NCBI GenBank assembly: GCA_900549295.1
Contig: URNG01000117.1
Span: 1 to 9,640, forward strand
DNA from: an uncultured Rhodocyclaceae bacterium
GTDB taxonomy: Bacteria; Pseudomonadota; Gammaproteobacteria; Burkholderiales; Rhodocyclaceae
Length of the DNA stretch: 9,640 nucleotides
Reading direction: 5' to 3'
The notes beneath the pieces were generated by a model. It was given only the letters and a program-made list of their open reading frames with translations. It ran no database searches and was not told the DNA's origin. A program made the translations under genes and the position numbers. Positions 1 to 5,906 of the stretch are shown in pieces; within the stretch, counting starts at the first letter, position 1; the number at the start of each line of letters is the position of its first letter.

Positions 1-447
1 GGCGCTGGCGGCGGTGAGCGCCTCGGTGCTGGCGTTGGCGTTGATGTTGGCGCTGTCGTTGGCCCTCTCCCCCTCCCCGGCGATTGCGTCCGCACGCTGC
101 GCGGCGGCAGCTACGTCCTGCGCATCCGGCCAGGCGCCGTCGGCCTCGGCCAGAGACACGACGACCGGCCCGAGGCACAGCAGGCGGCCTGGAGCGACGG
201 CTGCCTGATCGCTGCCGCTGTTGCCGGCGTTTTCGCCGACATTTTCCGCCTGCCACGCCCCACTCTCGTCACGCCGCAGCCGCAGATGCGCCGCTGCGAC
301 ACCGTCGTCGGCGAGCACGAAATCGCATGCCGGATCGCTGCCGACGGTGCACTCGTCCTGTTCCGGCAGCAGCGCGCGCGCACCGGCGTGGAGGCCGGTG
401 TGAATGCGCAGTTCGAGGCGCGCGCTATCGTTCATGGCATCGCTCAT
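1..447 (-). CDS. sctD: SctD (YscD/BscD) inner-membrane ring protein, N-terminal part, truncated by the window edge
   Basis: The open frame runs from an ATG at 447 leftward off the window, giving 149 codons without a stop. Residues about 11-102 read as the cytoplasmic FHA-like domain of YscD-type proteins: LELRIHTGLHAGA, then TVGSDPACDFVLADDGVAAAHLRL with the typical VGSD...D.VL.D...H.L pattern, then further beta-strand-like segments up to VVVSLAE. SctD forms the inner-membrane ring of the injectisome base; family members continue with one membrane helix and a periplasmic ring domain, which are not in view. Residues about 105-149 are an Ala/Asn/Ser/Glu-rich low-complexity linker, longer than expected before the membrane helix. 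The leader has only a weak ribosome site (AAGAG). A second ATG at 435 is possible. The gene shares its strand with sctV but is separated from it by an oppositely oriented STAS gene. Seen: domain pattern and open frame. Family knowledge: role. Confidence 0.85.
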   Translation of the reverse strand, partial: MSDAMNDSARLELRIHTGLHAGARALLPEQDECTVGSDPACDFVLADDGVAAAHLRLRRDESGAWQAENVGENAGNSGSDQAAVAPGRLLCLGPVVVSLAEADGAWPDAQDVAAAAQRADAIAGEGERANDSANINANASTEALTAASA

Positions 448-451
448 GCTC

Positions 452-480
452 TTGCCCGCGACGCACCCAGGCCATAGAAT
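452..480 (+). promoter_or_regulatory. Sigma-70-like promoter of the STAS gene
   Basis: TTGCCC at 452-457 and TAGAAT at 475-480 are separated by 17 bases. They match TTGACA at four of six and TATAAT at five of six positions. Transcription would start near 487, about 30 bases before the STAS start codon. No GGAACC-type element is found here, so the STAS gene appears to be expressed from a different promoter class than the two T3SS operons. This is inferred from the sequence pattern only. Confidence 0.5.
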
Positions 481-518
481 CGCCGCTCCATAACCGCAGG
501 CCGCAACGGCAGATCACG

Positions 519-851
519 ATGACACTGGAACAAGAAACCCGAGGGGATGTGCTGATTATCCGGCCCGTGGGCCGCCTGGACAGCACGAGCGCGCCCGAAC
601 TGGAACGGCTGGTGCTGGAGCAGCTTTCGACCGGCGTGCAGCGCATGGTGTTCGATCTGGCCGACATGGACTACGTCAGTTCCGCCGGCCTGCGCGTGAT
701 CCTGCTCGCCGGCAAGAAGCTGCGCGCGAGCCAGGGCAAGCTGGCGCTGACGGGTATGCGCGACATGGTGCGCGAGGTGTTCGAGTTGAGCGGCTTCCTC
801 GCGCTGTTCCCGGTCGGGGCAACGCTGGACGAAGGTCTCGCCAAAATCTGA
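519..851 (+). CDS. STAS-domain anti-sigma-factor antagonist (BtrV/SpoIIAA/RsbV-like)
   Basis: This 110-residue protein is a single STAS domain. It begins MTLEQETRGDVLIIRPVGRLD, a typical first strand pair, and carries the family signature MDYVSSAGLRVIL at residues 50-62. Aligning on the GL pair with SpoIIAA, Ser55 is the expected phosphorylation site. In partner switching, an HPK-like anti-sigma kinase phosphorylates this serine, a PP2C phosphatase removes the phosphate, and the dephosphorylated protein sequesters the anti-sigma factor. Bordetella BtrV controls T3SS in this way, so a T3SS role here is reasonable but inferred. No kinase or phosphatase gene is in the window. The start at 519 was chosen because the STAS fold begins there; the frame stays open upstream but that part antisenses sctD. 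The ribosome site is weak. The gene converges on sctV with 17 bases between the stops and diverges from sctD. Confidence 0.9.
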   Translation: MTLEQETRGDVLIIRPVGRLDSTSAPELERLVLEQLSTGVQRMVFDLADMDYVSSAGLRVILLAGKKLRASQGKLALTGMRDMVREVFELSGFLALFPVGATLDEGLAKI

Positions 852-868
852 GCGGGGTGTGGTGCAGG

Positions 869-2980
869 TCATAGATCGACCCTGGCCAGCGGCTGGATGT
901 TGATCTCCTGCGTCAGTTCCTGATAGCTCAACACGGGCAGGTCGTACAGATCCTGCTCGATCATCTTGCGCAGGTAGCGGCGGATGTCCATCGAGGTCAG
1001 CAGCACCGGCCGCTGCGCCGCCGCCGTCAGGTCGCCGACGGTCTTCCTGATGTTCTCCACCAGCCGCTTGCTCGCCGCCGGGTCGAGCGCCAGATAGCTG
1101 CCCGCGCTGGTCTGGCGGATGGCGCCGCGCACCGTGTCCTCCACGTTCGGCGCCAGCAGGTAGGCGGGCAGGATGTTCTGGCCGCTGGCGTACTTGTGGC
1201 TGATGTGGCGCTTGAGGCTGGCGCGCACGTACTCGGTCAGCAGCACCGAATCCTTTTCCTTCTGCCCCCATTCGATCAGCGCCTCCAGCACGGTACGCAG
1301 GTTGCGCACCGAGATGTCCTCGGACACCAGCCGTTGCAGAATTTCGGCCACCTTCTGCATCGGCAGCACGCGGGTGGCTTCCTTGACCAGATCGGGAAAG
1401 CGCGCCTCCATCGAGCCGAGCAGGAACTTGGTTTCCTGGATGCCGATGAAGTCGGCGGAATACTTCTTGAGCACGAAGGCCAAGTGGTAGGTCAGCACCT
1501 GGCTCGGGTCCATGAAGGCGATGCCGGCGCGCGTCAGCGGCTCCTTCAGCCGTTCCTCGACCCACAGCGTGGGGATGTTGGGCAGGAATTTCTTGTCGCT
1601 TTCGTAGGCGATCTGCAAGGCATCGAGATTCTGCGTGTTCTCGCGCACCAGAATGTGACCGGGCCGCAGTCGACCCTGCGACACCGGCACTTCCGAGAGC
1701 AGGATGTTGTAGCTCTCGGGCGGCAGGTTCTCGTTGAAACGCAACTGGATGCCGGGAAAAGGCACGCCGAGGTCGAAATAGAGCGCGCGCCGGATCTTCA
1801 GCAGTTCCTCGTTCAAGACCTCGGGGTCGAAGCTGGCCTGCAAGTGCGCGGCCACGTCCATCATCAGCGGCACGGTCGGGGCGAATTCCTCGCCCGCCTC
1901 GGTGCTTTCCTTGCGCGGCGGCGCGGCGGCGGCCTGCATGGCCGGTACTTCGGTGATCTGCCCGGTTTTGGCGTCCACCACCTTGCGCGTGCCGCGCAGC
2001 AGCGTGAAGCCCATGACGCCGATGATCGCGCCGAGGGTGACGAAGGTCAGCGTCGGCATGCCCGGAATCAGGCCCATGCCGACCGCCACCGCCGCCGCGA
2101 TCAGCAGCGCGCGCGGCTGCGCCAGCACCTGCGCGCCGATGTCCTTGCCGACGTTGGAGGGGCCGTCGCTGCCCTGCACGCGGGTGACGATCATGCCCGC
2201 GCAGATGGCGATGAACAGCGCCGGAATCTGCGAGATCAGGCCGTCGCCGATGGTCAGGATGGAGTACGTCTGCGCCGCCTGGGCGGCCGGCATGCCGCGC
2301 TGCATGGTGCCGATCAGGATGCCGCCGAGCAGGTTCACGGCGACGATGATGAGACCGGCGATGGCGTCGCCCTTGACGAACTTCATCGCCCCGTCCATCG
2401 CGCCGTAAAGCTGGCTCTCCTTCTCCACCACGCTGCGGCGGCGCTTGGCTTCGTCCATGTCGATGGTGCCGGCGCGCATGTCGCCGTCGATGGACATCTG
2501 CTTGCCCGGCATGGCATCCAGCGAGAAGCGCGCCGCCACCTCGGCGACACGCTCGGCGCCCTTGGTGATGACGACGAACTGGACGATGGTGAGGATCAGG
2601 AACACCACCAGACCGACCACCAGATTGCCGCCGACGACGAAGTTGCCGAAGGTGTCGATGATATGACCGGCGTCGCCCTGGAGCAGGATCAGCCGCGTCG
2701 TGGCGATCGAGATACCGAGCCGGAACAGCGTCGTCACCAGCAGCACCGACGGGAAGCTGGAAAAGGCCAGCGGCGAGGGCAGGTACATGGCGACCATCAG
2801 CAGCATGGCCGAGATGGTCATGTTTACACCGATCAGCACGTCCACCAGCCAGGTCGGCAGCGGCAGGATCATCATGAAGATGATCGACACCAGCAGCACC
2901 GCCAGCACCAGATCGTTGCGGCCGGTGATGCGGATGACGAGAAGTTGCAGCCGGTCTTGCAGGGTCGCGGTGGCTTCCAT
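869..2980 (-). CDS. sctV: SctV (LcrD/BcrD) export gate protein, FHIPEP family
   Basis: At 703 residues this has the usual full length of LcrD/InvA/FlhA proteins. The N-terminal half is membrane-embedded, with hydrophobic helices at about residues 24-45, 47-67, 75-100, 112-138, 205-225 and further ones to about 325. The FHIPEP signature RVAEVAARFSLDAMPGKQM begins at residue 144. The C-terminal half (about 360-703) is the cytoplasmic domain that forms the nonameric ring where chaperone-substrate complexes and the gatekeeper dock. SctV is the major export gate of the injectisome and is thought to couple proton flow to secretion. The start ATG at 2980 shares its A with the TGA of sctY (TGATG), and a GGAGG lies seven bases upstream inside sctY, so translation is probably coupled. 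It is the last gene of the sctW-sycN-sctX-sctY-sctV series. The stop lies 17 bases from the end of the convergent STAS gene and no terminator is visible between them. Confidence 0.97.
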   Translation of the reverse strand: MEATATLQDRLQLLVIRITGRNDLVLAVLLVSIIFMMILPLPTWLVDVLIGVNMTISAMLLMVAMYLPSPLAFSSFPSVLLVTTLFRLGISIATTRLILLQGDAGHIIDTFGNFVVGGNLVVGLVVFLILTIVQFVVITKGAERVAEVAARFSLDAMPGKQMSIDGDMRAGTIDMDEAKRRRSVVEKESQLYGAMDGAMKFVKGDAIAGLIIVAVNLLGGILIGTMQRGMPAAQAAQTYSILTIGDGLISQIPALFIAICAGMIVTRVQGSDGPSNVGKDIGAQVLAQPRALLIAAAVAVGMGLIPGMPTLTFVTLGAIIGVMGFTLLRGTRKVVDAKTGQITEVPAMQAAAAPPRKESTEAGEEFAPTVPLMMDVAAHLQASFDPEVLNEELLKIRRALYFDLGVPFPGIQLRFNENLPPESYNILLSEVPVSQGRLRPGHILVRENTQNLDALQIAYESDKKFLPNIPTLWVEERLKEPLTRAGIAFMDPSQVLTYHLAFVLKKYSADFIGIQETKFLLGSMEARFPDLVKEATRVLPMQKVAEILQRLVSEDISVRNLRTVLEALIEWGQKEKDSVLLTEYVRASLKRHISHKYASGQNILPAYLLAPNVEDTVRGAIRQTSAGSYLALDPAASKRLVENIRKTVGDLTAAAQRPVLLTSMDIRRYLRKMIEQDLYDLPVLSYQELTQEINIQPLARVDL

Positions 2981-3321
2981 CAGCCCGCCTCCGGCACGGG
3001 CGGCACGGCGCGCAGCGCGACGTAGGCCTGCATCGCCGCAGCCGCCTCGTCGGGGCGCGACAGGGCATGGAGCGCCTGCGCGCGCAGCAGGTGAAAGGCG
3101 GCATCGATGCCGCCGGTCATCGCCAGCCGTTCCAGCGTGTCCAGCGCCGCTGCCGGTTTGCCGCTGCGCACCTGGGCCAGCGCCAGCGCGCGCAGCGTGC
3201 GCGGCTGCTCCGGCACCAGGATGTCGAGCGCGGCCAGTACCACCGCCGCCTTGTCGGGGCGGGCGTTTTGCAGGAAGACGTAGCCCATCAGGGCGGCAAA
3301 AGCCTGTTCTTGTTCAGTCAT
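2980..3321 (-). CDS. sctY: SctY (YscY-like) TPR-type chaperone for SctX
   Basis: This 113-residue, Ala- and Leu-rich helical protein has TPR-like helix pairs at about residues 4-37, 41-69 and 74-104, including an ALAQVRSGKPAAALDTLERL unit. The size and its place between sctX and sctV match Yersinia YscY (about 114 residues). YscY binds YscX and the SctV cytoplasmic domain and is needed for export of early substrates. The gene starts four bases after the sctX stop, and its own stop overlaps the sctV start by one base. There is no strong ribosome site of its own, so it probably relies on readthrough from sctX translation. Seen: length, helix pattern, synteny. Family knowledge: role. Primary sequence alone would only give a generic TPR protein, so the call depends on context. 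Confidence 0.85.
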   Translation of the reverse strand: MTEQEQAFAALMGYVFLQNARPDKAAVVLAALDILVPEQPRTLRALALAQVRSGKPAAALDTLERLAMTGGIDAAFHLLRAQALHALSRPDEAAAAMQAYVALRAVPPVPEAG

Positions 3322-3325
3322 TCAA

Positions 3326-3733
3326 TCAGCCCTGAAACAGCATCGAGCGGTACATGGCGAGCAGGTCGCGCAGGCTGGCTTCCTCGCCGAGCAGGCGGTT
3401 GGCGCGGTTGAGCACCTTGGCGCTGTCCGGGTCGGTGTTCTGGCGCTCCTGGGCAACCTGGGCGAAGGCACCGCGCGCGCCGTCGAGCGCCTGCCGGAAA
3501 TGGGTCGGCAGCAGCAGGTCGCGGTTTTCCAGATCGGGACGGATGGCGTCTTCGAGAAAGGCATCCATGCCGGGCAACGCCAGCAGCTGCTCCAGTTGCG
3601 GGCGCTCGGCGTGATCGGCGGGCGTCAGCTCGTGCGGCAGCGGCAAGCCCTGCACGGCGGTATCGCTCTTGAAGGTGATGCTGTCGATGCCCCGGTCGAA
3701 AAAGGGGCCGGAACCGATGCGGAAGTCGGACAT
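3326..3733 (-). CDS. sctX: SctX (YscX-like) secreted export component
   Basis: This is a 135-residue protein, close to the 122 of Yersinia YscX. It begins MSDFRIGSGPFFDRGIDSI, has a proline-rich middle (residues 28-46) and ends with a helical stretch, SLRDLLAMYRSMLFQG, typical of the YscX C-terminus that binds YscY. YscX is secreted, forms a complex with YscY and SctV, and occurs only in the Ysc-type branch of T3SS, so its presence places this system there. The start at 3733 is well supported: a perfect AGGAGG (plus-strand 3741-3746) lies seven bases upstream, the strongest ribosome site in this operon. That may mean SctX is made in higher amounts or independently of its neighbours. It follows the sycN-like gene by 16 bases and precedes sctY by four. 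Confidence 0.88.
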   Translation of the reverse strand: MSDFRIGSGPFFDRGIDSITFKSDTAVQGLPLPHELTPADHAERPQLEQLLALPGMDAFLEDAIRPDLENRDLLLPTHFRQALDGARGAFAQVAQERQNTDPDSAKVLNRANRLLGEEASLRDLLAMYRSMLFQG

Positions 3734-3749
3734 GATTTTTCCTCCTGAG

Positions 3750-4139
3750 TCAGCTCAAGGTATCGAGCCAGCGGTTGAGATGCTCGAAGGCGCGATCCAG
3801 CCGTTGCGGCGTGAATTCGCGCGTCGGCAGGCGCAACAGCGCCAGCAGCAGGGTATCCGGCCCCTGACCGCGCAGCGCCACCTGCACCGGCAGGCTGCCG
3901 ACCTCGGCGTGGTGTGCCCTGGCGAGCGCGCGCCGCAACAGGCGCGGCGCGTCGTGGCCGACGCGGCGGCCGACATAGACCAGCACTTCTTCTTCATCGC
4001 CGCGCGTCACCGGCTCGATGGCGATCAGGCCGCCGCCGGCCAGCGTCAGTTGCGCAACGCCGTGCGCGCCGCAGTCGAGATGGTCGAGGCCAAGGCGGCG
4101 GCCAAAGTCGGCGAGGGTGTCGTCGATCCAGTTCATCAT
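3750..4139 (-). CDS. sycN: SycN-like class I T3SS chaperone for the SctW gatekeeper
   Basis: This 129-residue protein starts MMNWIDDTLADFGRRLGLD, which resembles the SycN start (MxWI, F, LG). It continues with strand-rich segments (GVAQLTLAGGGLIAIEP, EVLVYVGRRV) and a C-terminal LDRAFEHLNRWLD helix, the usual CesT/SycN-type alpha-beta chaperone layout. In Yersinia, SycN pairs with YscB to bind YopN and hold back effector secretion. No YscB-like partner is seen in this window. The ATG at 4139 overlaps the sctW stop in an ATGA arrangement, so the two are probably translationally coupled; the next codon is also ATG. The frame stays open far upstream, but that extension only antisenses other sequence. 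Position directly after sctW and before sctX matches the Yersinia yopN-tyeA-sycN-yscX order. Confidence 0.85.
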   Translation of the reverse strand: MMNWIDDTLADFGRRLGLDHLDCGAHGVAQLTLAGGGLIAIEPVTRGDEEEVLVYVGRRVGHDAPRLLRRALARAHHAEVGSLPVQVALRGQGPDTLLLALLRLPTREFTPQRLDRAFEHLNRWLDTLS

Positions 4140-5260
4140 TCTTCCTCTTGGTCGATGGCCTGATCGAGCGCGTCCTGCACCGCGTTCAGGATGGTCTGGC
4201 GCACGTCGGCATCGGCGAACACCTTGAGCGGCAGGTCGCGCACCATGACCTTGACGGCGGTCTGGAAGGCGATGCACGCGCCGACGCCATTGGCCCCATC
4301 GCTGACGCCCAGCCGCTCGGCAAGGCCGGTGAAGCGGCTGGCCGCCACCCATTTCTCGCCGCTGATGGCAACCAGTTCCTGCATCAGTTGTACCGGCTCG
4401 AAGCCCTTGGCGCCGAAACGCTCGCCGAGCGTTACGTTCAGTTCCTTGCAGGCGTCGAGCACCGTGGCCGTGACTTCCAGTTGATAGAGGTCCTGCACCA
4501 GGGCTTGCAGCCGGTTGCCGTCCTGCGACGGGCGGGCGGATGCGAGATCGGTGCCGAGCGCCTTGATCAGCCCTTGCAGGCCGCGCGTGAAATCCTCGCC
4601 GTCGGGGCCGCCCAGGCGTTCCAGCACCAGTTGCAGGGTCTGCGCCAACGACGGGTGGCCGAGCACCACGTCCTGATAGGTGGCCTGGAAGCGGGCGATT
4701 TCTCCGGCGTCCCGGGCATACTCGCCGGCCGCGCCGATGCTGTTGATGCCGGCGCGAATCTGCGGCCCGGATTCCATTTCCAGATCGGCCAGCGCGTCGC
4801 GCAGTTCTTCCAGCGCCTCGGGCGCGGCGCCGGAACGCTCGCCGTCCTGTAGCGCGTACTGCATGAGCATGTACTGCTGCGCCGGATCGCGCGACTGCTG
4901 GCGCGCCAGTTCGCGCGGGTTTTCCTGGCCCGACTGCATGCGCTTGGCGAGGTCGGCGAGCTTCTGCGGGTCGTCGTAGGCTTGCGCGGCCTCCAGATAG
5001 GCCATGATTTCCTGTGCCTGGAGCACGGAGAAGGACTGCTCGGCCTTGCACTGACGCTCGCCGAAGCGTTTCTGCTCGGCCTTTTCGCTGTGGTGCAGGC
5101 TGATTTCCTCGGCCGCGTCGGCCAGCGTCGAGGCTTCGTCCTTGACGGTTGCCAACTCGCCCTGAAAGCTGCCCGTGCGCGCCTGCGTCTGGGCTTGCCC
5201 GTGCGCCGACGCCTGATTCAGGCCGGTTTGCCCCAGTGGATTGCCTTCGATACGAATCAT
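4136..5260 (-). CDS. sctW: SctW (YopN-TyeA fusion / BopN / HrpJ-type) secretion gatekeeper
   Basis: This 374-residue protein has the length of single-chain gatekeepers such as BopN, MxiC and InvE, rather than split YopN plus TyeA. Residues 1-45 are polar and Gln/Thr/Ala-rich, as expected for a secretion and chaperone-binding segment. Residues about 55-215 are a helical HrpJ/YopN-type region (SEKAEQKRFGERQCKAEQSF, then AYLEAAQAYDDPQKLADLAK). Residues about 283-370 are TyeA-like (FEPVQLMQELVAISGEKWVA, then RDLPLKVFADADVRQTI). The gatekeeper blocks effector export until translocators are out or contact is sensed, and docks on SctV. It is the first gene of the minus operon. The ATG at 5260 is about 48 bases from a GGAACC-type promoter, with only a weak AGG ribosome signal. 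Seen: domain order and length. Family knowledge: role. Confidence 0.92.
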   Translation of the reverse strand: MIRIEGNPLGQTGLNQASAHGQAQTQARTGSFQGELATVKDEASTLADAAEEISLHHSEKAEQKRFGERQCKAEQSFSVLQAQEIMAYLEAAQAYDDPQKLADLAKRMQSGQENPRELARQQSRDPAQQYMLMQYALQDGERSGAAPEALEELRDALADLEMESGPQIRAGINSIGAAGEYARDAGEIARFQATYQDVVLGHPSLAQTLQLVLERLGGPDGEDFTRGLQGLIKALGTDLASARPSQDGNRLQALVQDLYQLEVTATVLDACKELNVTLGERFGAKGFEPVQLMQELVAISGEKWVAASRFTGLAERLGVSDGANGVGACIAFQTAVKVMVRDLPLKVFADADVRQTILNAVQDALDQAIDQEEE

Positions 5261-5307
5261 GGTGATGCCTGACGTCCGTGCGAGGGGCGCTTGCCCCGGT
5301 CACGGGT

Positions 5308-5327
5308 AGTAACGCGCGCGCGTTGCT
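5308..5327. repeat. Imperfect 20-base palindrome with a CG-alternating core, possible operator
   Basis: The core AACGCGCGCGCGTT at 5311-5324 is a perfect 14-base palindrome. It extends to 20 bases (5308-5327) with a single mismatched pair. It covers the spacer and downstream box of the sctW-side promoter, where a dimeric regulator could compete with RNA polymerase. The other promoter has no such palindrome. A chance CG run in GC-rich DNA remains possible. Confidence 0.35.
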
Positions 5328-5333
5328 GGTTCC
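5308..5333 (-). promoter_or_regulatory. Candidate ECF/HrpL-type promoter for the sctW operon
   Basis: Read on the minus strand, GGAACC (plus 5328-5333) is followed by 12 bases and then GCGTTACT (plus 5308-5315). GGAAC(C) is the classic -35 element of ECF sigma factors, including HrpL. The downstream box lies 48 bases from the sctW ATG, which allows a leader of about 40 bases. The same two boxes at identical spacing occur facing the opposite operon. Confidence 0.65.
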
Positions 5334-5395
5334 CGTGCGGCGGCAAAATTCAGAACTGCCTTGACGCAGATTCGGCGGATGAACGCCCCCGCTCC

Positions 5396-5424
5396 CTCTC
5401 CCGCGAGGGGAGAGAGGCTTTTTC
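5396..5424 (+). terminator. GC-rich hairpin followed by a T run between the divergent promoters
   Basis: CTCTCCC (5396-5402) pairs perfectly with GGGAGAG (5408-5414) around a five-base loop, and a TTTTT run follows at 5419-5423. It looks like a weak intrinsic terminator on the plus strand, although no plus-strand gene ends just upstream. The wider CCCTCTCCC...GGGGAGAG form also resembles intergenic palindromes that recur in many proteobacterial genomes, so it may be a dispersed repeat. It could insulate the two promoters. Confidence 0.35.
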
Positions 5425-5478
5425 AACCCGAATGGTATTGCTTGGTTCGGAACGTCCACAGCAAATTCCGGCACACCG

Positions 5479-5504
5479 GGAACCGGGCCGCAGGCGGCGT
5501 TACT
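5479..5504 (+). promoter_or_regulatory. Candidate ECF/HrpL-type promoter for the translocator operon
   Basis: GGAACC at 5479-5484 is followed by 12 bases and GCGTTACT at 5497-5504. Both boxes and the spacing are the same as in the minus-strand copy, while the spacer bases differ. The downstream box lies 54 bases before the ATG at 5558. Both copies are also preceded by CG (CGGGAACC). This supports common control of both operons by one alternative sigma factor, in the manner of BtrS in Bordetella. Confidence 0.65.
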
Positions 5505-5557
5505 CAACGCTTGTCCGGCCCGACCCAGGGTCTTATTCGAGAGCAAAGGAAACCGCC

Positions 5558-5872
5558 ATGTTGCAGCAGGACAACCCCGTTTCTTCCGTCATCGCCGAGG
5601 CCGAGGCGCTGCTGCGGAAGATTCAGCAGGATTTCGATGCTGCCGCCGAGTTCTACCGCAGCAACGACATCGATCCGGCCAAGGTAGAGAGTGCCTGCGC
5701 GCCCTTCATGGGCGAGCGCGAGCGGCAGGAACTGCGGCAGATCGTCGATAACGACCAGGCCGAAATCCAGCGCGAGGTGGATGAAGGGGCGGCCCGCCTG
5801 CGCTTTTGCAGCCCGTCCACCACCGCGAAAGCAGTTTCGGGCGCAGCCAGACGGCCGCGCAACATGATCTGA
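5558..5872 (+). CDS. Small LcrG-like T3SS protein, first gene of the translocator operon
   Basis: This 104-residue, mostly helical, charged protein is not firmly recognised. It has a helix at about 8-35 (IAEAEALLRKIQQDFDAAAE), a short NDIDPAKVE turn, a second charged helix at about 50-80 (ERERQELRQIVDNDQAEIQR) and a basic C-terminus ending ARRPRNMI. LcrG/PcrG proteins are similar in size, have an L-T-P-E-A-V turn between helices, and end in a basic KRPRKPTMM-type tail. LcrG sits directly before lcrV, as this gene sits directly before the tip-protein gene. LcrG blocks secretion in the cytosol and binds the tip protein. The resemblance is by eye, so the role is inferred; it could instead be a lineage-specific chaperone of the tip protein. 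The start has a good ribosome site (AAAGGA, seven bases upstream). The next gene follows after 34 bases. Confidence 0.7.
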   Translation: MLQQDNPVSSVIAEAEALLRKIQQDFDAAAEFYRSNDIDPAKVESACAPFMGERERQELRQIVDNDQAEIQREVDEGAARLRFCSPSTTAKAVSGAARRPRNMI

Positions 5873-5906
5873 GCTTTCACTCACGTTTACCGTCAAGGAG
5901 AAGAAC

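Larger units (their letters stand above)
5261..5557. other. Divergent intergenic control region between sctW and the translocator operon
   Basis: The 297 bases between the two start codons hold no credible gene. They contain two outward-facing copies of a bipartite GGAACC-N12-GCGTTACT motif, a GC-rich hairpin between them, and a CG-alternating palindrome within the sctW-side copy. This is the only long intergenic stretch in the window and the likely regulatory hub of the locus. Confidence 0.85.

Noticed and set aside
84..518. A longer N-terminal extension of the STAS protein
   Set aside because: The extra 145 residues are Arg-rich shadow sequence antisense to sctD. The STAS fold begins exactly at the ATG at 519.
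1196..3025. A 609-codon open frame on the plus strand, opposite sctV
   Set aside because: It mirrors the reverse of sctV codons, is rich in His, Gln, Arg and Asp without fold-like pattern, and is explained by the lack of stop codons in GC-rich antisense frames.
444..3104. An 886-codon minus-strand frame spanning sctV and the STAS region
   Set aside because: It is shifted relative to sctV and antisense to the STAS gene, and its composition is low-complexity Arg/Ala/Gly/His. sctV is unmistakable in its own frame.
5449..5477. A second GGAAC-type element (GGAACG-N16-GCACACC) that partly fits an HrpL box
   Set aside because: Its downstream half matches neither the HrpL consensus well nor the shared GCGTTACT box, and the better element lies 30 bases downstream.
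4140..5546. A long upstream extension of the SycN-like frame
   Set aside because: It overlaps sctW in another frame and reads as Arg/Gly-rich shadow. The SycN-like start MMNWI overlaps the sctW stop, as expected in a coupled operon.
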